In this document: in pieces, positions 1-13,550 of the stretch | Position numbering within the stretch: position 1 is the stretch's first letter | How the letters are laid out: every line of letters starts with the position of its first letter | Source of the DNA: Myxococcus sp. CA023 | GTDB taxonomy: Bacteria > Myxococcota > Myxococcia > Myxococcales > Myxococcaceae | Reading direction: 5' to 3' | Assembly (NCBI RefSeq): GCF_010998615.1 | Contig: NZ_JAAEAH010000001.1 | Span: 124,001-188,000, forward strand | Length of the DNA stretch: 64,000 nt | The notes under the pieces: generated by a model | The model's input: only the letters and a program-made list of their open reading frames with translations | Database searches by the model: none | What the model was told of the DNA's origin: nothing | Position numbers and translations under genes: made by a program

Positions 1-3000
1 ACCGCTCCGCCCCTGAAGCCACGAGCGGATGGGAGCTGGGTGTTGCCTCCGTCGTTCGCGCAGCAGCGGCTATGGCTCCTGGACCAGATGGAGCGAGGGA
101 GCGCCTCCTACAATGTGCCGGTCGTCCTTCGGGTAGAGGGGCCGCTCCAGGTCGAGGTCCTCGAGCGGAGCTTCGTGGAACTCGTGCGGCGCCACGAGTC
201 GCTGCGGACGACGTTCAGCACTCGGGATGGAAAACCCGTTCAAATCATCGCAGCCGAACCGGTGCTGGCCTTCCGAAGCATGGGGCTGGAGTCATCGGCG
301 GAGGCCGCGCGCACGGCGGAAGTCACCCGTCTGGTCGAACAGGAGGCACACCAGCGGTTCGATCTCGAACGTGGCCCTTTGCTGCGCGTGACGCTCCTGA
401 CGCTGTCCGAGCATGACCACGTGCTGATCCTGGTGACACACCACATCGTGTCTGATGGGTGGTCCATGGGCGTCCTCGTGCGGGATGTAACCGCACTCTA
501 CGAGGCGTTCTTGCAGGGGCGTCCCTCACTACTACCGGAACTGCCAGTGCAGTACCCGGACTACGCGGTGTGGCAGCGGGAGTGGCTGAAGGGCGAGGTG
601 CTGGAGTCGCAACTCGCATACTGGAAGCGGCAGCTGAAGGGGGCACCCCAATCGCTGGAGCTGCCGACGGATAAACCGCGGCCCGCGGCGCAGAGCTTCC
701 GAGGAGGCCATCTCGACCAATCCTGGCCCCTGGCCTTGTGGGAGCGGGTGAAGGCCCTGGCACAGCGTGAAGGAGCAACGCCGTTCATGGTGCTGCTGGC
801 GGCCTTCCAGGTGGTGCTGTCGAGGTACGCGAGACAGGACGACGTGTGCGTGGGGTCGCCCATCGCAGGGCGTACGCAAGGCGAGACGGAAGGGCTGATC
901 GGCTTCTTCACGAACATGCTGGTGCTGCGGACGAAGGTCTCCCCTGTGTCGAGCTTCCGCGAGCTGCTCGCTCAGGTGCGAGAGGTGACGCTCGGCGCGT
1001 ATGCGCACCAGGACGTGCCGTTCGAGAAGCTGGTGGAGGAGCTTCAGCCCGAGCGTGACCTGAGTCGCAGTCCGCTGTTCCAGGTGACGCTGACGCTGCA
1101 GAACACGCCCGTGACGGAGGTGAAGCTCGGAGATGGCTTGAGGCTCTCCGGTGTGGAGTCGGAGGGGCGGACGTCGAAGTTCGACCTGTCTCTGGTGATG
1201 GAGGAGGTGAAGGACGGCGTCATGGCGATGGTCAACTACAACAGCGACTTGTTCGAGGCCGGGACGATGGACCGGATGCTCGGACACTTGAGGGTGCTGT
1301 TGGAGGCAGCCGTCGTCGCGCCGGAGCAGCGGCTGGCCGAGCTGCCACTGATGGGCAGTGAAGAGCAGCAGCGGTTGGTGAAGGAATGGAGCGGGACAGC
1401 TTCCACGTACCCACGCGACGCCAGCCTGAGTGCCCTCTTCGAGCAGCAGGTTCAGCGGACGCCGGACGCGGTGGCGGTGGAGTACGAGGACCGGCGGTTG
1501 ACGTACGCGGAGCTGAACCGGCGTGCGAACCAGCTGGCACATCACCTGAGGGGGATGGGCGTTGGGCCCGAGGTGCGTGTGGGGCTGTGCGTGGAGCGCT
1601 CACTGGAGCTGGTGGTGAGCGTGCTGGGCATCCTGAAGGCGGGAGGCGTGTACGTGCCGTTGGATGCCAGCTATTCGCTGGAGCGTCTGGCGTGGATGAA
1701 GCAAGAGGCGGGCGTCGCGGTGCTGGTGGCGCAGGAGAAGCTGGCGGACGAGGTGGCCGCGGGTGGCGAGTTGGTGGTGTGTGTGGACACGGAGTGGGAC
1801 ACGCAGATTGCCCATCAGCCGCAAACCACGCCCAGTGCCAACGTGGGCGGTGGAAACCTGGCGTACGTGATGTTCACGTCGGGAAGCACGGGGAAGCCGA
1901 AGGGGGTGGCAGTGCCGCATCGGGCGGTGTCTCGCTTGGTGCTGGGAACGGACTTCGCGCACTTCGGGCCCGAAGAGGTTTGGCTGCAACTGGCGCCCAT
2001 CTCCTTCGACGCATCGACGCTGGAGCTGTGGGGCGCACTGCTGCACGGCGCGAAGCTGGTGGTGTACCCGGCGGGGACGCCGTCACTAGAGGAACTGGGC
2101 CGCAAGCTGGAGTCGTCGGGCGTGACGTCGCTGTGGCTGACAGCAGCGCTCTTCGAGCAGATGCAGGCGCGGCAGCCGAAGGCCTTGGCCAGCGTCCGCC
2201 AGTTGCTGGCGGGTGGCGACGCCTTGCCGGTGTCCCGTGTGAAGGAGCGGCTGGCAGCGGGCGGTGTGCTCATCAACGGGTATGGCCCGACGGAGAACAC
2301 GACGTTCTCCAGCACGTACCGGATGGAGAGGCCGGAGGAAGTAGGCGCCTCGGTGTCTATCGGCCGGCCGGTGAAGAACACCGTGGCTTACGTGCTGGAC
2401 GGGGCAATGCGTCCAGTGCCTGTGGGCGTTCCGGGTGAGCTGTACGTGGGCGGAGACGGCTTGGCAGTGGGGTACGTAGGGCGTCCAGAGCTGACGGCGG
2501 AGCGCTTCGTACCGAATCCGTACGGTGAAGGAGAGCGGCTGTACCGGACGGGCGACGTGGTGCGGTGGCTGGGGAACGGGACGCTGGAGTTCCTGGGCCG
2601 CGCGGACACGCAGGTGAAGGTGCGTGGCTACCGGATTGAGTTGGGTGAAGTGGAAGCCGCGCTGGCCCAGCACCGTGGCGTCAACGAAGCAGTCGTGGTG
2701 GCACGCGAGGACGGGAACGAAGGCAAGCGGTTGGTGGCCTACGTGACGGCGCAGGAAGGGGCCACACTGGACGCGGGTGCACTGCGAAGCCACGTGAAGC
2801 AGCGGCTACCGGAGTACATGGTTCCGTCGGCGTATGTGGTGCTGGAGTCGTTGCCGCTGACGCCCAACGGAAAGGTGGACCGCAAGGCGCTGCCCGCACC
2901 GGATGCACAAGGCCCGAAGGCAGCGCACTTCGAGGCGCCTCGCACGGCGACTGAGGAGAAGCTGGCGTCCATCTTCGCCGAGGTGCTGAACGTCGAGCGA

Positions 3001-6000
3001 GTCAGCGTCGACGAAGACTTCTTCGAGCTGGGTGGCCACTCGCTGCTGGCCACGCAGTTGGTTTCGCGCGTGCGCGAGTCCTTCCAGGTAGAACTCCCCC
3101 TGAGGGACGTCTTCGAATCGCCGACGGTGGAGAAACTGGCCCTCCGGCTGGGCCACGCACAGGTGGGGGGCTTGATGCCCCAGGCGCCACCACTGAAGCG
3201 GGTACTGCGCCAGGGGGCATTGCCGCTATCATTCGCTCAGCAGCGACTGTGGTTCCTCGACCAACTGGAGCCTGGCAGCGCCTTCTACAACGTGCCGGTC
3301 GCAGTGAGGCTCACAGGCGTCCTCGACGTTGCAGCGTTGCGCCGTAGCTTCGATGAGTTGGTTCGCCGACACGAATCGTTGCGAACCACCTTCCGTGCTC
3401 AGGACGGGATGCCCGTCCAGATTGTCTCCGACACTTCAACGACCCGGTTGGAAGTCTTGGCGCGCGGAACTCCGGACGACGGTGAAGGAGGGCTGGGGAC
3501 AAAACGCCTCGCGGAGCAAGAGGCACTTCGCCCGTTCAACCTGGAGACGGGCCCGTTGCTGAGGGCGACGCTGCTGAAGGAGGGGGAAGAAGCGCACGTG
3601 CTGGTGCTGGTGATGCACCACATCGTGTCGGACGGCTGGTCGATGGGCGTGCTGGTGAGAGAGTTGGTGGCCCTGTACGAGGCGTACTCGCAGGGGCGCG
3701 AGTCACCGTTGGCTGAGCTGGAGGTGCAGTACGCGGACTACGCGGTGTGGCAGCGTGAATGGCTGAAGGGGGAGGTGCTGGAAGAGCAGCTCGGGTACTG
3801 GAGGAAGCAGCTTGCGGGTGCACCAGCGGCACTGGAGTTGCCGACGGACAAGGTGAGGCCAGCGGTCCAGACGTACCGAGGAGAGACGAGAGGACTGGAG
3901 TGGCCGAAGGGGCTGTGGGAGGGAGTGAAGGGGCTGGCGCAGCGAGAGAATGCGACGCCCTTCATGGTGTTGTTGGCGGCCTTCCAGGTGGTGCTGTCTC
4001 GGTACGCGAGGCAGGAGGATGTGAGCGTCGGGACGGCGATAGCGAACCGGACGAGGGCTGAGACGGAGGGGCTGATTGGCTTCTTCGTCAACACGCTGGT
4101 GCTGCGGACGAAGGTGTCTGCGGCGTCGAGCTTCCGGGGGCTGCTGGCGCAGGTGCGTGAAGTGACGTTGGGAGCGTACGCGCACCAGGAAGTGCCCTTC
4201 GAGCGGTTGGTGGAGGAGCTGCAGCCGGAGCGGGACTTGAGCCGCAGCCCGCTGTTCCAGGTGATGTTGGTGCTGCAGAACGCGCCGGGAGGGGCGGTGA
4301 GCCTGCCGGGGCTGAAGTTGGAGGCAGCGGAGTCGACTGGGAAGACGTCGAAGTTCGATTTGACGCTCGGGTTGAGTGAGACGGATGAGGGCCTTTCTGG
4401 AGGACTCGAGTTCAACAGCGACCTGTTTGAAGCCGAGACGATGGAGCGGCTGCTGGAACATCTGCGGGTGTTGTTGGATGCAGCCGTCGCTCGGCCTGAG
4501 ACGCGGCTGGCCGAGCTGCCGCTGATGGGTCGTGAGGAACAGCAGCGACTGGTGAAGGAGTGGAGCGGGGCGACTGCGCAATACCCACGAGATGCGTCGT
4601 TGGCGCAGTTGTTCGACGCACAGGCGCAGCGGACGCCGGATGCGGTGGCGGTCGAGTACGAGGACCGGCGGCTGACGTACGCGGAGCTGAACCGACGCGC
4701 CAACCAGTTGGCGCACCACCTGAAGGGCATGGGCGTGGGGCCGGAAGTCCGGGTGGGCTTGTGCGTGGAGCGCTCGCTGGAGCTGGTGGTGAGCGTGCTG
4801 GGCATCCTCAAGGCGGGGGGCGTTTACGTGCCTTTGGATGCCAGCTATCCGCTGGATCGCCTGGCGTGGATGAAGCAGGAAGCAGGCGTCACGCTGCTGG
4901 TGGGACAGCAGAAGCTGCTTGAGTCCATGGGGCTCGATGACACCGAGTCCAGGGTGTGCGTGGACACGGAGTGGGAGACGCAGATTGCCCACCATCCCGT
5001 GAGCACTTCGAGCGCCAACGTGGGCGGTGGAAGCCTGGCGTACGTGATGTTCACGTCGGGAAGTACCGGGAAGCCGAAGGGTGTGGGCGTGCCGCACCGC
5101 GCGGTGTCTCGCTTGGTGCTGGGAACGGACTTCGCGCACTTCGGGCCCGAAGAGGTTTGGCTGCAACTGGCGCCCATCTCCTTCGACGCATCGACGCTGG
5201 AGCTGTGGGGCGCACTGCTGCACGGCGCGAAGCTGGTGGTGTACCCGGCGGGGACGCCGTCACTAGAGGAACTGGGCCGCAAGCTGGAGTCGTCGGGCGT
5301 GACGTCGCTGTGGCTGACAGCAGCGCTCTTCGAGCAGATGCAGGCGCGGCAGTCGAAGGCCTTGGCCAGCGTCCGCCAGTTGCTGGCGGGTGGCGACGCG
5401 CTGCCAGTGTCCCGTGTGAAGCAGCGGCTGGCAGCGGGCGGTGTGCTCATCAACGGGTATGGCCCGACGGAGAACACGACGTTCTCCAGCACGTACCGGA
5501 TGGAGAGGCCGGAGGAAGTAGGCGCTTCGGTGTCTATCGGCCGGCCGGTGAAGAACACCGTGGCTTACGTGCTGGACGGGGCAATGCGTCCAGTGCCTGT
5601 GGGCGTTCCGGGTGAGCTGTACGTGGGCGGAGACGGCCTGGCAGTGGGGTACGTAGGGCGTCCAGAACTGACGGCGGAGCGCTTCGTGCCGAGTCCGTTC
5701 GGTGAAGGGGAGCGACTGTACCGCACGGGGGATGTGGTGCGGTGGCTGAGCAACGGGACGTTGGAGTTCCTGGGCCGCGCGGACACACAGGTGAAGGTGC
5801 GTGGCTACCGGATTGAGCTGGGTGAAGTGGAATCCGCGCTGGCCCAGCACAGTGGCGTCAACGAAGCCGTGGTCGTGGCGCGGGAGGATGGAGGCGAAGG
5901 CAAGCGGTTGGTGGCCTATGTGACGGCGCAGGAAGGTGCCTCGCTGGGCACGGGTGCATTGCGAAGCCACGTGAAGCAACGGCTGCCGGAGTACATGGTG

Positions 6001-9000
6001 CCGTCGGCGTATGTGGTGCTGGAGTCGCTGCCGCTGACACCCAACGGAAAGGTGGACCGCAAGGCGCTGCCCGCTCCAGATGCACAAGGCCCGAGGACGG
6101 CGCACTTCGAGGCGCCTCGCACGGCGACTGAGGAGAAGCTGGCGTCCATCTTCGCCGAGGTGCTGAACGTCGAGCGAGTTAGCGTCGACGAAGATTTCTT
6201 CGAGCTGGGTGGCCACTCGCTGCTGGCCACGCAGTTGGTGTCGCGCGTGCGCGAGTCCTTCCGGGTTGAACTGCCACTCCGGACAGTTTTCGAGTCCCGG
6301 TCTGTTGAGACACTGGCGAGGCGGCTGGACGGTGCCTCGGGAGTCGCTGTTGGGCTGAGAGGCCCTCCGGTGGTTCGCGCTTCACGCGACGGCGCGCTTC
6401 CTCTGTCGTTCGCACAGCAACGGCTGTGGTTCCTCCATCAGCTTGACCCCGACAGTGCTTTCTACAACGTGCCCGTGGCGGTGAAGCTCTCGGGGGCCCT
6501 TGATGTTGCGGCACTGGAACGGAGCTTCCAGTCACTGGTTCTCCGTCATGAGGCGCTGCGCACGACGTTCCGTTCCGAGGCAGGCGTTCCCACCCAGGTC
6601 ATCTCTCCCGCAGGAAGGGGCGCGCTGGAGTTCGTGGACCTGAGTGCACTCCAGGGCACGGAGAAGACCCTGGAGGTCCAGCGTCGAACGGAACTTCAAA
6701 CACTTCGCCCGTTCAACCTGGAGACGGGCCCGCTGCTGAGGGCGACGCTGCTGAAGGAGGGGGAAGAAGCGCACGTGCTGGTGCTGGTGATGCACCACAT
6801 CGTTTCGGACGGCTGGTCGATGGGCGTGCTGGTGAGGGAGTTGGTGGCCCTGTACGAGGCGTACTCGCAAGGGCGCGAGTCACCGCTCGCGGATCTGGAG
6901 GTGCAGTACGCGGACTACGCGGTGTGGCAGCGAGGGTGGCTGAAGGGGGAGGTGCTGGAAGAGCAGCTCGGGTACTGGAGGAAGCAGCTTGCGGGTGCGC
7001 CAGCGGCGCTGGAGTTGCCGACGGACAAGGTGAGGCCGGCGGTCCAGACGTACCGAGGGGACACGAGAGGGCTGGAGTGGCCGAAGGAGCTGTGGGAGGG
7101 GGTGAAGGGGCTGGCGCAGCGGGAGAATGCGACGCCCTTCATGGTGCTGCTGGCGGCCTTCCAGGTGGTGCTGTCGAGGTACGCGCGCCAGGACGACGTC
7201 TCTGTGGGCTCCCCCATCGCCAATCGCACGCGAGCCGAGACGGAGGCGTTGATTGGCTTCTTCGTGAACACGCTCGTGCTGCGGACACGGCTGGATGGCA
7301 ATCCCAGCTTCCGTGAGTTGCTGGCGCAGGTGCGCGAAGTGACGCTGGGCGCGTACGCGCACCAGGAAGTGCCTTTCGAGAGGCTGGTGGAGGAGCTTCA
7401 GCCGGAGCGGGACCTGAGCCGCAGCCCGCTGTTCCAGGTGATGTTGGTGCTGCAGAACACTCCAGGAGGCGCGGTAAGCCTGCCCGGACTGAAGCTGGAG
7501 GCAGCGGAGTCGACTGGGAAGACGTCGAAGTTCGACTTGACGCTCGGCTTGGGAGCGTCGAGCGCAGGCGGACTGACGGGCGCGTTGGAGTTCAACAGTG
7601 ACCTGTTCGAAGCCGAGACGATGGATCGGCTGCTAGGGCACCTGAGGGTGCTGTTAGAGGCCGCCGTCGCTGAGCCGGAGACGCGGCTGGCCGAGCTGCC
7701 GCTGATGGGCAGTGACGAGCAGTATCGACTGGTGAAGGAATGGAGCGGGACGGCTTCGACATACCCACGCGATGCGAGCCTGAGTGCTCTCTTTGAGCAG
7801 CAGGCTCAGCGGACGCCGGACGCGGTGGCGGTGGAGTACGAAGGCCAGCGACTGACGTACGCGGAATTGAATCAGCGTGCGAACCAGTTGGCGCACCACC
7901 TGAAGGCCATGGGGGTGGGGCCGGAAGTCCGAGTGGGATTGTGCGTGGCGCGCTCGCTGGAGTTGGTGGTGAGTGTGCTGGGCATCCTGAAGGCAGGGGG
8001 CGTGTATGTGCCTCTGGATGCCAGCTACCCGCTGGCGCGTCTGGCATGGATGAAGGCGGAGGCCGGCGTCGCGGTGCTGGTGGCGCAGGAGAAGCTCGCG
8101 GACGAGGTGGCCGCGGGTGGCGAGCTGGTGGTGTGCGTGGACACGGAGTGGGACACGCAGATTGCCCTCCAGCCGGAAACCACGCCCAGTTCCAACGTGG
8201 GCGGTGGGCATCTGGCGTACGTGATGTTCACGTCGGGAAGCACGGGGAAGCCGAAGGGCGTAGGCGTGCCTCACCGAGCAGTGTCGCGCCTGGTGCTGGG
8301 GACTGACTTCGCGCACTTCGGGCATGAGGAGGTGTGGCTGCAGTTGGCACCCATTTCCTTCGACGCATCGACGCTGGAAGTGTGGGGCGCGCTGCTGCAC
8401 GGCGCGAAGTTGGTGGTGTACCCGGCGGGGACGCCGTCGCTGGAGGAGTTGGGCCGGAAGCTGGAGTCTTCTGGCGTGACGTCGTTGTGGCTGACGGCAG
8501 CGCTCTTCGAGCAGATGCAGGCGCGGCAGCCGAAGGCCTTGGCCAGCGTCCGCCAGTTGCTGGCGGGTGGCGACGCCTTGCCGGTGTCCCGTGTGAAGGA
8601 GCGGCTGGCAGCGGGCGGTGTGCTCATCAACGGGTATGGCCCGACGGAGAACACGACGTTCTCCAGCACGTACCGGATGGAGAGGCCAGAGGAAGTAGGT
8701 GCCTCGGTGTCTATCGGCCGGTCGGTGAAGAACACCGTGGCTTACGTGCTGGACGGGGCAATGCGTCCCGTGCCTGTGGGCGTGCCGGGCGAGTTGTACG
8801 TGGGCGGAGACGGGCTGGCAGTGGGGTACGTGGGACGCCCAGAGTTGACGGCGGAACGCTTCGTGCCGAGCCCATTCGGTGACGGAGAGCGGCTGTACCG
8901 CACGGGGGACGTGGTGCGGTGGCTGAAGAACGGGACGCTGGAGTTCCTGGGCCGAGCGGACACGCAGGTGAAGGTGCGCGGTTACCGCATCGAGTTGGGC

Positions 9001-12000
9001 GAAGTGGAAGCGGCGCTAGCCCAGCACCGTGGCGTCAACGAAGCCGTGGTCGTGGCACGCGAGGACGGTGGTGAAGGCAAGCGACTGGTGGCCTACGTGA
9101 CGGCGCAGGAAGGTGCCTCGCTGGACACGGGGGCACTGCGGAGCCACGTGAAGCAGCGACTGCCGGAGTACATGGTGCCGTCGGCGTATGTGGTGCTGGA
9201 GTCGCTGCCGCTGACGCCCAATGGAAAGGTGGACCGCAAGGCACTGCCCGCGCCGGACACAGAGGGCACGGCGAGCGAGAAATATGTGGCGCCTCGAACA
9301 GCGACCGAAAAGACGTTGGCCGCAATCTTCGTCGACGTCCTGAAGGTCGAGCGGGTCGGGCTCGACGGAGACTTCTTCGAACTGGGCGGACACTCATTGT
9401 TAGCTACGCAGTTGGTGTCGCGCGTGCGGGAGGAACTCCAAGTAGAGCTCCCCCTTCGAGACATCTTCGAGTGTCCCACGGTGGAGAAGCTCGCAGAGCG
9501 GCTGGACCACACTTCGAAAACGGATGGCGGCGCGCAGCCACCGCCGTTGGTCCGGGTTCCTCGTGACAGGGCGCTTCCCCTGTCATTCGCCCAGCAGCGC
9601 TTGTGGTTCCTCGCGCAGTTGGATCCTGACAGCACTGTCTACAACGTCCCGGCGTCGGTGCGGTTGGCGGGCGCCTTGAACGTTCCCGCGCTGAAGCAGA
9701 GCTTCGACGCACTGGTCCGTCGTCACGAGGCGCTGCGCACCACGTTCCGGACCGAGGGCGGTTCGCCGGTACAGGTCATCGACCCACGGGGCGGAGCGCG
9801 GCTCGACATCGTAGACCTGCGCTCGCTGCCAGTGGCGCGGAGGGAAGAGGAGGCGCAGCGGATCGCGCAAGAGGCGTCACAGCGCCCGTTCGACCTGGAA
9901 AGCGGTCCGCTGCTGCGGCTCGCCTTGCTCGCGCTGTCGGAGCAGGACCATGTGTTGGTGCTGGTGATGCACCACATCGTCTCGGACGGTTGGTCCATGG
10001 GGATCCTGGTTCGCGAGTTGACCGAACTCTATGCGTCCTTCTCCCAGGGACAGCCGTCGCACCTGCCGGAACTCCCGCTTCAGTACGCGGACTACGCGGT
10101 CTGGCAGCGCGAGTGGCTCCAGGGGGACCTCCTGGACGCGCAGCTCGGCTACTGGAAGCAACGCCTGGACGGCGCGCCCCGGTTGCTGGAGCTGCCCACG
10201 GACAGGCCGCGTCCGGCAGTCCAGTCCCTGGAAGGGGCGTACGTGCCCTACTCGTTGGGCCGTGGGCTGTCCGAGGCGGTGCATGCACTCGCCCGCCGTG
10301 AAGGCGTCACGCCGTTCATGGTGCTGCTGGCGGCGTTCCAGGCCGTGCTGGCGCGTTACTCAGGGCAGGACGACGTGAGTGTCGGTTCGCCCATCGCCGG
10401 ACGCACTCGCGCGGAGACGGAGGGGCTCATCGGCTTCTTCGTGAACACGCTGGTGCTCAGAACCCAGCTGGAGGGTAGCCAGTCCTTCCGTGAGCTGCTG
10501 GCTCGGGTCCGGGAGGTCACGCTTGGTGCCTACGCGCACCAGGAAGTGCCTTTCGAGAAGCTCGTCGAGGCGCTGCGTCCGGAGCGCAGCCTCAGTCATT
10601 CGCCGATGTTCCAGGTCATGCTCACCTTCGACAGCACTCCGGATGCAGGTGGGGACGCGCAGGCCGCCACGGGGATGAAGCACGTCGCCGTGGAGCACCG
10701 GGTGTCGCGGTTCGACCTCTCGCTCGGCTTCGTGGAAGGCAAGGACGGCTTCTCCGGTGGACTGGAGTACAGCACCGTCCTCTTCGAGCCCGAGACTGCA
10801 GCGCGACTTCTGGCCCACCTGAAGACGCTGCTTGAAGGTGCCGTGACGGAGCCGGACCGGTCCGTGTACGCGCTGCCCTTGCTGGACGCGGATGAACAGC
10901 GGCGGTTGCTGGTGGAGTGGAATGACACCGGCTCCGGCGACGTCACGGAGTCGAGCATCCACGCCCTGGTCGAACGGCAGGCGGCGGCCACTCCCGACGC
11001 CGTGGCTGTGGTGGCTGGTGACGAAGTGCTCACGTACTGCGAGCTCATGCAGCGGTCGGACCGGCTGGCGCGGAAGCTCCGCACTCTGGGCGTCGGGCCG
11101 GAGGTCCGCGTGGGCCTCTGTGCGGAGCGCAATGCGGACCTGCTGATCGCGGTGCTCGGCATCCTCAAGGCGGGTGGCGCGTACGTCCCGTTGGACCCGG
11201 CATACCCGAGCCAGCGGCTGGCCTTCATGATCGAGGACTCCCAGCCTCGCGTCCTTGTGGGTCAGCGCGCGCTGCTCGACGCGCTGCCTCACGGGGACGT
11301 GGCCCGGTTGGCGCTCGACGATGCGAATGGGCTCGTGGCGGAAGCCGAGGCGGCGCCGGTGCCCAGATCCGCTCCGGACCATCTGGCCTACGTGCTGTTC
11401 ACGTCGGGCAGCACGGGCCGGCCGAAGGGCGTGGCCCTGGCGCATCGCAGCGCCGTGGCCTTCCTGCGCTGGACGACGCGGTCCTTCTCGCCGGACGAAC
11501 TGGTGGGGGTTCTCGCCTCCACGTCGCTCAACTTCGACCTGTCCGTGTTCGAGATGTTCGCGCCGCTCATCCGTGGCGGGTCCGTGGTCATCGCTCGCAA
11601 TGCCTTGGAGTTGCCGTCGCTCCCGGGGGCACGGAGGGTGACGCTCATCAACACGGTGCCCTCCGCGATGGCGGAGTTGGTGCGTGCCCATGCCGTGCCG
11701 GACTCGGTGCGCACGGTGAACCTGGCGGGAGAACCGCTGGCCCAATCCCTGGTGGACGCCATCCACCAGTCCGCACCCGGTGTGCGGCGCGTGCTCAACC
11801 TCTACGGCCCCACCGAGGACACGACGTACTCGACCTGGACCGTGGCCCCTCGTGGCGCCACGCGGGAGCCCACCGTGGGGCGGCCGATTGAGGGGACTCG
11901 CGCGTACGTGCTGGATGCGCTCGGTCAACCCGTGCCTCAGGGCGTGGCGGGCGAGTTGTACCTGGGCGGGGCTGGGCTTGCCCGAGGGTATGTCGACCGG

Positions 12001-13503
12001 CCCGAGTTGACCGCCGAGCGCTTCGTCCCCGACGCGTTCAGTCCGCAGCCCGGTGCGCGGCTGTACCGCACCGGAGACCGCGTGCGGTGGTTGCCGGATG
12101 GCGTGCTGCAGTACCTGGGCCGAATCGACCAGCAGGTGAAGGTGCGTGGCTTCCGAATCGAACTGGGCGAAATCGAGGCGGTGTTGCGAAGGCATCCGGA
12201 CGTGCGCGACGCCGTGGTGCTTGTGCGCGAGGACGGGAGCGAAGGACGGCGCCTGGTGGCGTACATCGTGCCCCAGCCGGACAGGGCGCCCGATGCCACG
12301 GCGCTCCGGCGCTTCGTGAAGGAAGGGCTGCCGGACTTCATGGTGCCCTCGGTGGTGATGGTGCTGGCCTCGCTGCCGCTGACGCCCAACGGCAAGGTGG
12401 ACCGCAAGGCGCTCCCGGCGCCGGACGCCCTTCGTCCGGAGTCGACGCGGGCCCATGTAGCGCCTCGGGATGCGCTGGAGCTCCTGCTCGCGCGCATCTG
12501 GGAGGAGTTGCTGGGCACCGGCCCCATTGGCATCCACTCCGACTTCTTCGAGTTGGGTGGGCACTCGCTTCTGGCCATGCGGATGGTGTCGCTCATCCGC
12601 GAGCGCCTGGGACGCAGCCTGCCCGTGGTTTCACTGTTCCAGGCGGGGACGCTGGCGGAACAGGCCTCTCGGCTCCGGCAGGCCCCCGGGCACGTGTCCC
12701 CGCTGGTGCCCATCCAGAGTGGCGGTTCGCAGCGGCCCGTCTTCTGCGTCCATCCCGTCAGCGGCAACGTCCTGCCGTACCTGGAACTGGCGCGGCGCCT
12801 GGGGCCGGACCAACCGTTCTACGCGTTCCAGGCCCCGGGCCTCGAAGGCGAGCGGGCTCCGCTGGGGACCGTGGAGGCGATGGCCGCCACCTATGTGGAG
12901 GCCATGCGCGGCGTCCAGGCCAGCGGGCCATACCGGCTGGCGGGGTGGTCCTTGGGAGGTGTGGTGGCCTTCGAAATGGCGCGGAAATTGGAGCAGCAGG
13001 GGGAGCAGGTGGAGCAGCTGACGCTCATCGACGCCTACGCCTTCGAACAGCGGCCAGTGGAACCCGTGGGCGCGGAGTGGATTGCCGCCCGGTTCGTGGA
13101 GTTCACGGGCCAACTCCTGGGTATGCCCGTCTCGGAGTTGATGGCGGATGCGCATCCCGCGGACGAGGCTTCGCTGCTGGGCCGCCTGTTGGATCTGGGG
13201 CGGCGCACCGGTGTTCTGGCTCAGGGCGTTGGATCCGAACAACTCCACGCGCTGTACCGTGTCTACGAGAGCAACCTCCGCGCCCTCTGGGATTATCGAC
13301 CGGGACGCTACGGTGGCCGCGTCACGCTGCTGCGCGCGAGCGAGACGCACGTACCCACGGGCACGGATGGCGGCTGGGGAGCGCTGGCGGCAGGAGGGGT
13401 GGAGGTGCACGAACTCTCCGGTGACCACCACTCCATCCTCAAGGCGCCAGCGGTTGACGTGATCGCGGAGACGATGGCGCTGAGCCGACCCACAGTTCCG
13501 TGA
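1..13503 (+). CDS. Non-ribosomal peptide synthetase, four C-A-PCP modules plus thioesterase (5' partial)
   Basis: The frame is open from the first base. Its first residues (TAPPLK...) match the linkers that precede the later C domains, so the gene begins upstream of the window and GTG 40 is not the true start. Domains by base position: C about 43-1390, A 1430-2900, PCP Ser at 3040; C 3210-4565, A 4606-6076, PCP Ser 6217; C 6385-7745, A 7780-9250, PCP Ser 9394; C 9565-10915, A 10950-12430, PCP Ser 12565; thioesterase 12700-13500 with GWSLGG nucleophile Ser at 12949 and GDHHS His. All C domains keep HHIVSDG and have LCL-type SFAQQRLW starts; no epimerase is seen. Reading the ten pocket positions against GrsA-PheA gives DALWLGGTFK for modules 1-3, resembling known valine codes, and DLFNNALTYK for module 4, resembling an alanine code. 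The inferred C-terminal product portion is Val-Val-Val-Ala. No tailoring gene follows. Confidence 0.96.
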   Translation, partial: TAPPLKPRADGSWVLPPSFAQQRLWLLDQMERGSASYNVPVVLRVEGPLQVEVLERSFVELVRRHESLRTTFSTRDGKPVQIIAAEPVLAFRSMGLESSAEAARTAEVTRLVEQEAHQRFDLERGPLLRVTLLTLSEHDHVLILVTHHIVSDGWSMGVLVRDVTALYEAFLQGRPSLLPELPVQYPDYAVWQREWLKGEVLESQLAYWKRQLKGAPQSLELPTDKPRPAAQSFRGGHLDQSWPLALWERVKALAQREGATPFMVLLAAFQVVLSRYARQDDVCVGSPIAGRTQGETEGLIGFFTNMLVLRTKVSPVSSFRELLAQVREVTLGAYAHQDVPFEKLVEELQPERDLSRSPLFQVTLTLQNTPVTEVKLGDGLRLSGVESEGRTSKFDLSLVMEEVKDGVMAMVNYNSDLFEAGTMDRMLGHLRVLLEAAVVAPEQRLAELPLMGSEEQQRLVKEWSGTASTYPRDASLSALFEQQVQRTPDAVAVEYEDRRLTYAELNRRANQLAHHLRGMGVGPEVRVGLCVERSLELVVSVLGILKAGGVYVPLDASYSLERLAWMKQEAGVAVLVAQEKLADEVAAGGELVVCVDTEWDTQIAHQPQTTPSANVGGGNLAYVMFTSGSTGKPKGVAVPHRAVSRLVLGTDFAHFGPEEVWLQLAPISFDASTLELWGALLHGAKLVVYPAGTPSLEELGRKLESSGVTSLWLTAALFEQMQARQPKALASVRQLLAGGDALPVSRVKERLAAGGVLINGYGPTENTTFSSTYRMERPEEVGASVSIGRPVKNTVAYVLDGAMRPVPVGVPGELYVGGDGLAVGYVGRPELTAERFVPNPYGEGERLYRTGDVVRWLGNGTLEFLGRADTQVKVRGYRIELGEVEAALAQHRGVNEAVVVAREDGNEGKRLVAYVTAQEGATLDAGALRSHVKQRLPEYMVPSAYVVLESLPLTPNGKVDRKALPAPDAQGPKAAHFEAPRTATEEKLASIFAEVLNVERVSVDEDFFELGGHSLLATQLVSRVRESFQVELPLRDVFESPTVEKLALRLGHAQVGGLMPQAPPLKRVLRQGALPLSFAQQRLWFLDQLEPGSAFYNVPVAVRLTGVLDVAALRRSFDELVRRHESLRTTFRAQDGMPVQIVSDTSTTRLEVLARGTPDDGEGGLGTKRLAEQEALRPFNLETGPLLRATLLKEGEEAHVLVLVMHHIVSDGWSMGVLVRELVALYEAYSQGRESPLAELEVQYADYAVWQREWLKGEVLEEQLGYWRKQLAGAPAALELPTDKVRPAVQTYRGETRGLEWPKGLWEGVKGLAQRENATPFMVLLAAFQVVLSRYARQEDVSVGTAIANRTRAETEGLIGFFVNTLVLRTKVSAASSFRGLLAQVREVTLGAYAHQEVPFERLVEELQPERDLSRSPLFQVMLVLQNAPGGAVSLPGLKLEAAESTGKTSKFDLTLGLSETDEGLSGGLEFNSDLFEAETMERLLEHLRVLLDAAVARPETRLAELPLMGREEQQRLVKEWSGATAQYPRDASLAQLFDAQAQRTPDAVAVEYEDRRLTYAELNRRANQLAHHLKGMGVGPEVRVGLCVERSLELVVSVLGILKAGGVYVPLDASYPLDRLAWMKQEAGVTLLVGQQKLLESMGLDDTESRVCVDTEWETQIAHHPVSTSSANVGGGSLAYVMFTSGSTGKPKGVGVPHRAVSRLVLGTDFAHFGPEEVWLQLAPISFDASTLELWGALLHGAKLVVYPAGTPSLEELGRKLESSGVTSLWLTAALFEQMQARQSKALASVRQLLAGGDALPVSRVKQRLAAGGVLINGYGPTENTTFSSTYRMERPEEVGASVSIGRPVKNTVAYVLDGAMRPVPVGVPGELYVGGDGLAVGYVGRPELTAERFVPSPFGEGERLYRTGDVVRWLSNGTLEFLGRADTQVKVRGYRIELGEVESALAQHSGVNEAVVVAREDGGEGKRLVAYVTAQEGASLGTGALRSHVKQRLPEYMVPSAYVVLESLPLTPNGKVDRKALPAPDAQGPRTAHFEAPRTATEEKLASIFAEVLNVERVSVDEDFFELGGHSLLATQLVSRVRESFRVELPLRTVFESRSVETLARRLDGASGVAVGLRGPPVVRASRDGALPLSFAQQRLWFLHQLDPDSAFYNVPVAVKLSGALDVAALERSFQSLVLRHEALRTTFRSEAGVPTQVISPAGRGALEFVDLSALQGTEKTLEVQRRTELQTLRPFNLETGPLLRATLLKEGEEAHVLVLVMHHIVSDGWSMGVLVRELVALYEAYSQGRESPLADLEVQYADYAVWQRGWLKGEVLEEQLGYWRKQLAGAPAALELPTDKVRPAVQTYRGDTRGLEWPKELWEGVKGLAQRENATPFMVLLAAFQVVLSRYARQDDVSVGSPIANRTRAETEALIGFFVNTLVLRTRLDGNPSFRELLAQVREVTLGAYAHQEVPFERLVEELQPERDLSRSPLFQVMLVLQNTPGGAVSLPGLKLEAAESTGKTSKFDLTLGLGASSAGGLTGALEFNSDLFEAETMDRLLGHLRVLLEAAVAEPETRLAELPLMGSDEQYRLVKEWSGTASTYPRDASLSALFEQQAQRTPDAVAVEYEGQRLTYAELNQRANQLAHHLKAMGVGPEVRVGLCVARSLELVVSVLGILKAGGVYVPLDASYPLARLAWMKAEAGVAVLVAQEKLADEVAAGGELVVCVDTEWDTQIALQPETTPSSNVGGGHLAYVMFTSGSTGKPKGVGVPHRAVSRLVLGTDFAHFGHEEVWLQLAPISFDASTLEVWGALLHGAKLVVYPAGTPSLEELGRKLESSGVTSLWLTAALFEQMQARQPKALASVRQLLAGGDALPVSRVKERLAAGGVLINGYGPTENTTFSSTYRMERPEEVGASVSIGRSVKNTVAYVLDGAMRPVPVGVPGELYVGGDGLAVGYVGRPELTAERFVPSPFGDGERLYRTGDVVRWLKNGTLEFLGRADTQVKVRGYRIELGEVEAALAQHRGVNEAVVVAREDGGEGKRLVAYVTAQEGASLDTGALRSHVKQRLPEYMVPSAYVVLESLPLTPNGKVDRKALPAPDTEGTASEKYVAPRTATEKTLAAIFVDVLKVERVGLDGDFFELGGHSLLATQLVSRVREELQVELPLRDIFECPTVEKLAERLDHTSKTDGGAQPPPLVRVPRDRALPLSFAQQRLWFLAQLDPDSTVYNVPASVRLAGALNVPALKQSFDALVRRHEALRTTFRTEGGSPVQVIDPRGGARLDIVDLRSLPVARREEEAQRIAQEASQRPFDLESGPLLRLALLALSEQDHVLVLVMHHIVSDGWSMGILVRELTELYASFSQGQPSHLPELPLQYADYAVWQREWLQGDLLDAQLGYWKQRLDGAPRLLELPTDRPRPAVQSLEGAYVPYSLGRGLSEAVHALARREGVTPFMVLLAAFQAVLARYSGQDDVSVGSPIAGRTRAETEGLIGFFVNTLVLRTQLEGSQSFRELLARVREVTLGAYAHQEVPFEKLVEALRPERSLSHSPMFQVMLTFDSTPDAGGDAQAATGMKHVAVEHRVSRFDLSLGFVEGKDGFSGGLEYSTVLFEPETAARLLAHLKTLLEGAVTEPDRSVYALPLLDADEQRRLLVEWNDTGSGDVTESSIHALVERQAAATPDAVAVVAGDEVLTYCELMQRSDRLARKLRTLGVGPEVRVGLCAERNADLLIAVLGILKAGGAYVPLDPAYPSQRLAFMIEDSQPRVLVGQRALLDALPHGDVARLALDDANGLVAEAEAAPVPRSAPDHLAYVLFTSGSTGRPKGVALAHRSAVAFLRWTTRSFSPDELVGVLASTSLNFDLSVFEMFAPLIRGGSVVIARNALELPSLPGARRVTLINTVPSAMAELVRAHAVPDSVRTVNLAGEPLAQSLVDAIHQSAPGVRRVLNLYGPTEDTTYSTWTVAPRGATREPTVGRPIEGTRAYVLDALGQPVPQGVAGELYLGGAGLARGYVDRPELTAERFVPDAFSPQPGARLYRTGDRVRWLPDGVLQYLGRIDQQVKVRGFRIELGEIEAVLRRHPDVRDAVVLVREDGSEGRRLVAYIVPQPDRAPDATALRRFVKEGLPDFMVPSVVMVLASLPLTPNGKVDRKALPAPDALRPESTRAHVAPRDALELLLARIWEELLGTGPIGIHSDFFELGGHSLLAMRMVSLIRERLGRSLPVVSLFQAGTLAEQASRLRQAPGHVSPLVPIQSGGSQRPVFCVHPVSGNVLPYLELARRLGPDQPFYAFQAPGLEGERAPLGTVEAMAATYVEAMRGVQASGPYRLAGWSLGGVVAFEMARKLEQQGEQVEQLTLIDAYAFEQRPVEPVGAEWIAARFVEFTGQLLGMPVSELMADAHPADEASLLGRLLDLGRRTGVLAQGVGSEQLHALYRVYESNLRALWDYRPGRYGGRVTLLRASETHVPTGTDGGWGALAAGGVEVHELSGDHHSILKAPAVDVIAETMALSRPTVP
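1430..9396 (+). repeat. Three near-identical NRPS module copies, 3,177-base period
   Basis: The pantetheine serine codons of modules 1, 2 and 3 lie at 3040, 6217 and 9394, exactly 3,177 bases apart, and the A domains keep the same register. Bases 1924-2175 and 5101-5352 are identical by eye over about 250 positions. Modules 2 and 3 also share nearly identical C-domain DNA (for example from 3541 and 6718). Module 4 is clearly diverged. This indicates recent duplication or ongoing gene conversion inside the gene. Confidence 0.9.
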
Positions 13504-13550
13504 CCTGTTCACCAAAGCCAGACGGGGGCGAACGCCTTCTCCGTGCGGGC

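Noticed and set aside
40-40. GTG at 40 as the NRPS start
   Set aside because: The frame is open to base 1 and upstream residues match the inter-module linker (APPLK) found before the C domains of later modules, so the gene is partial.
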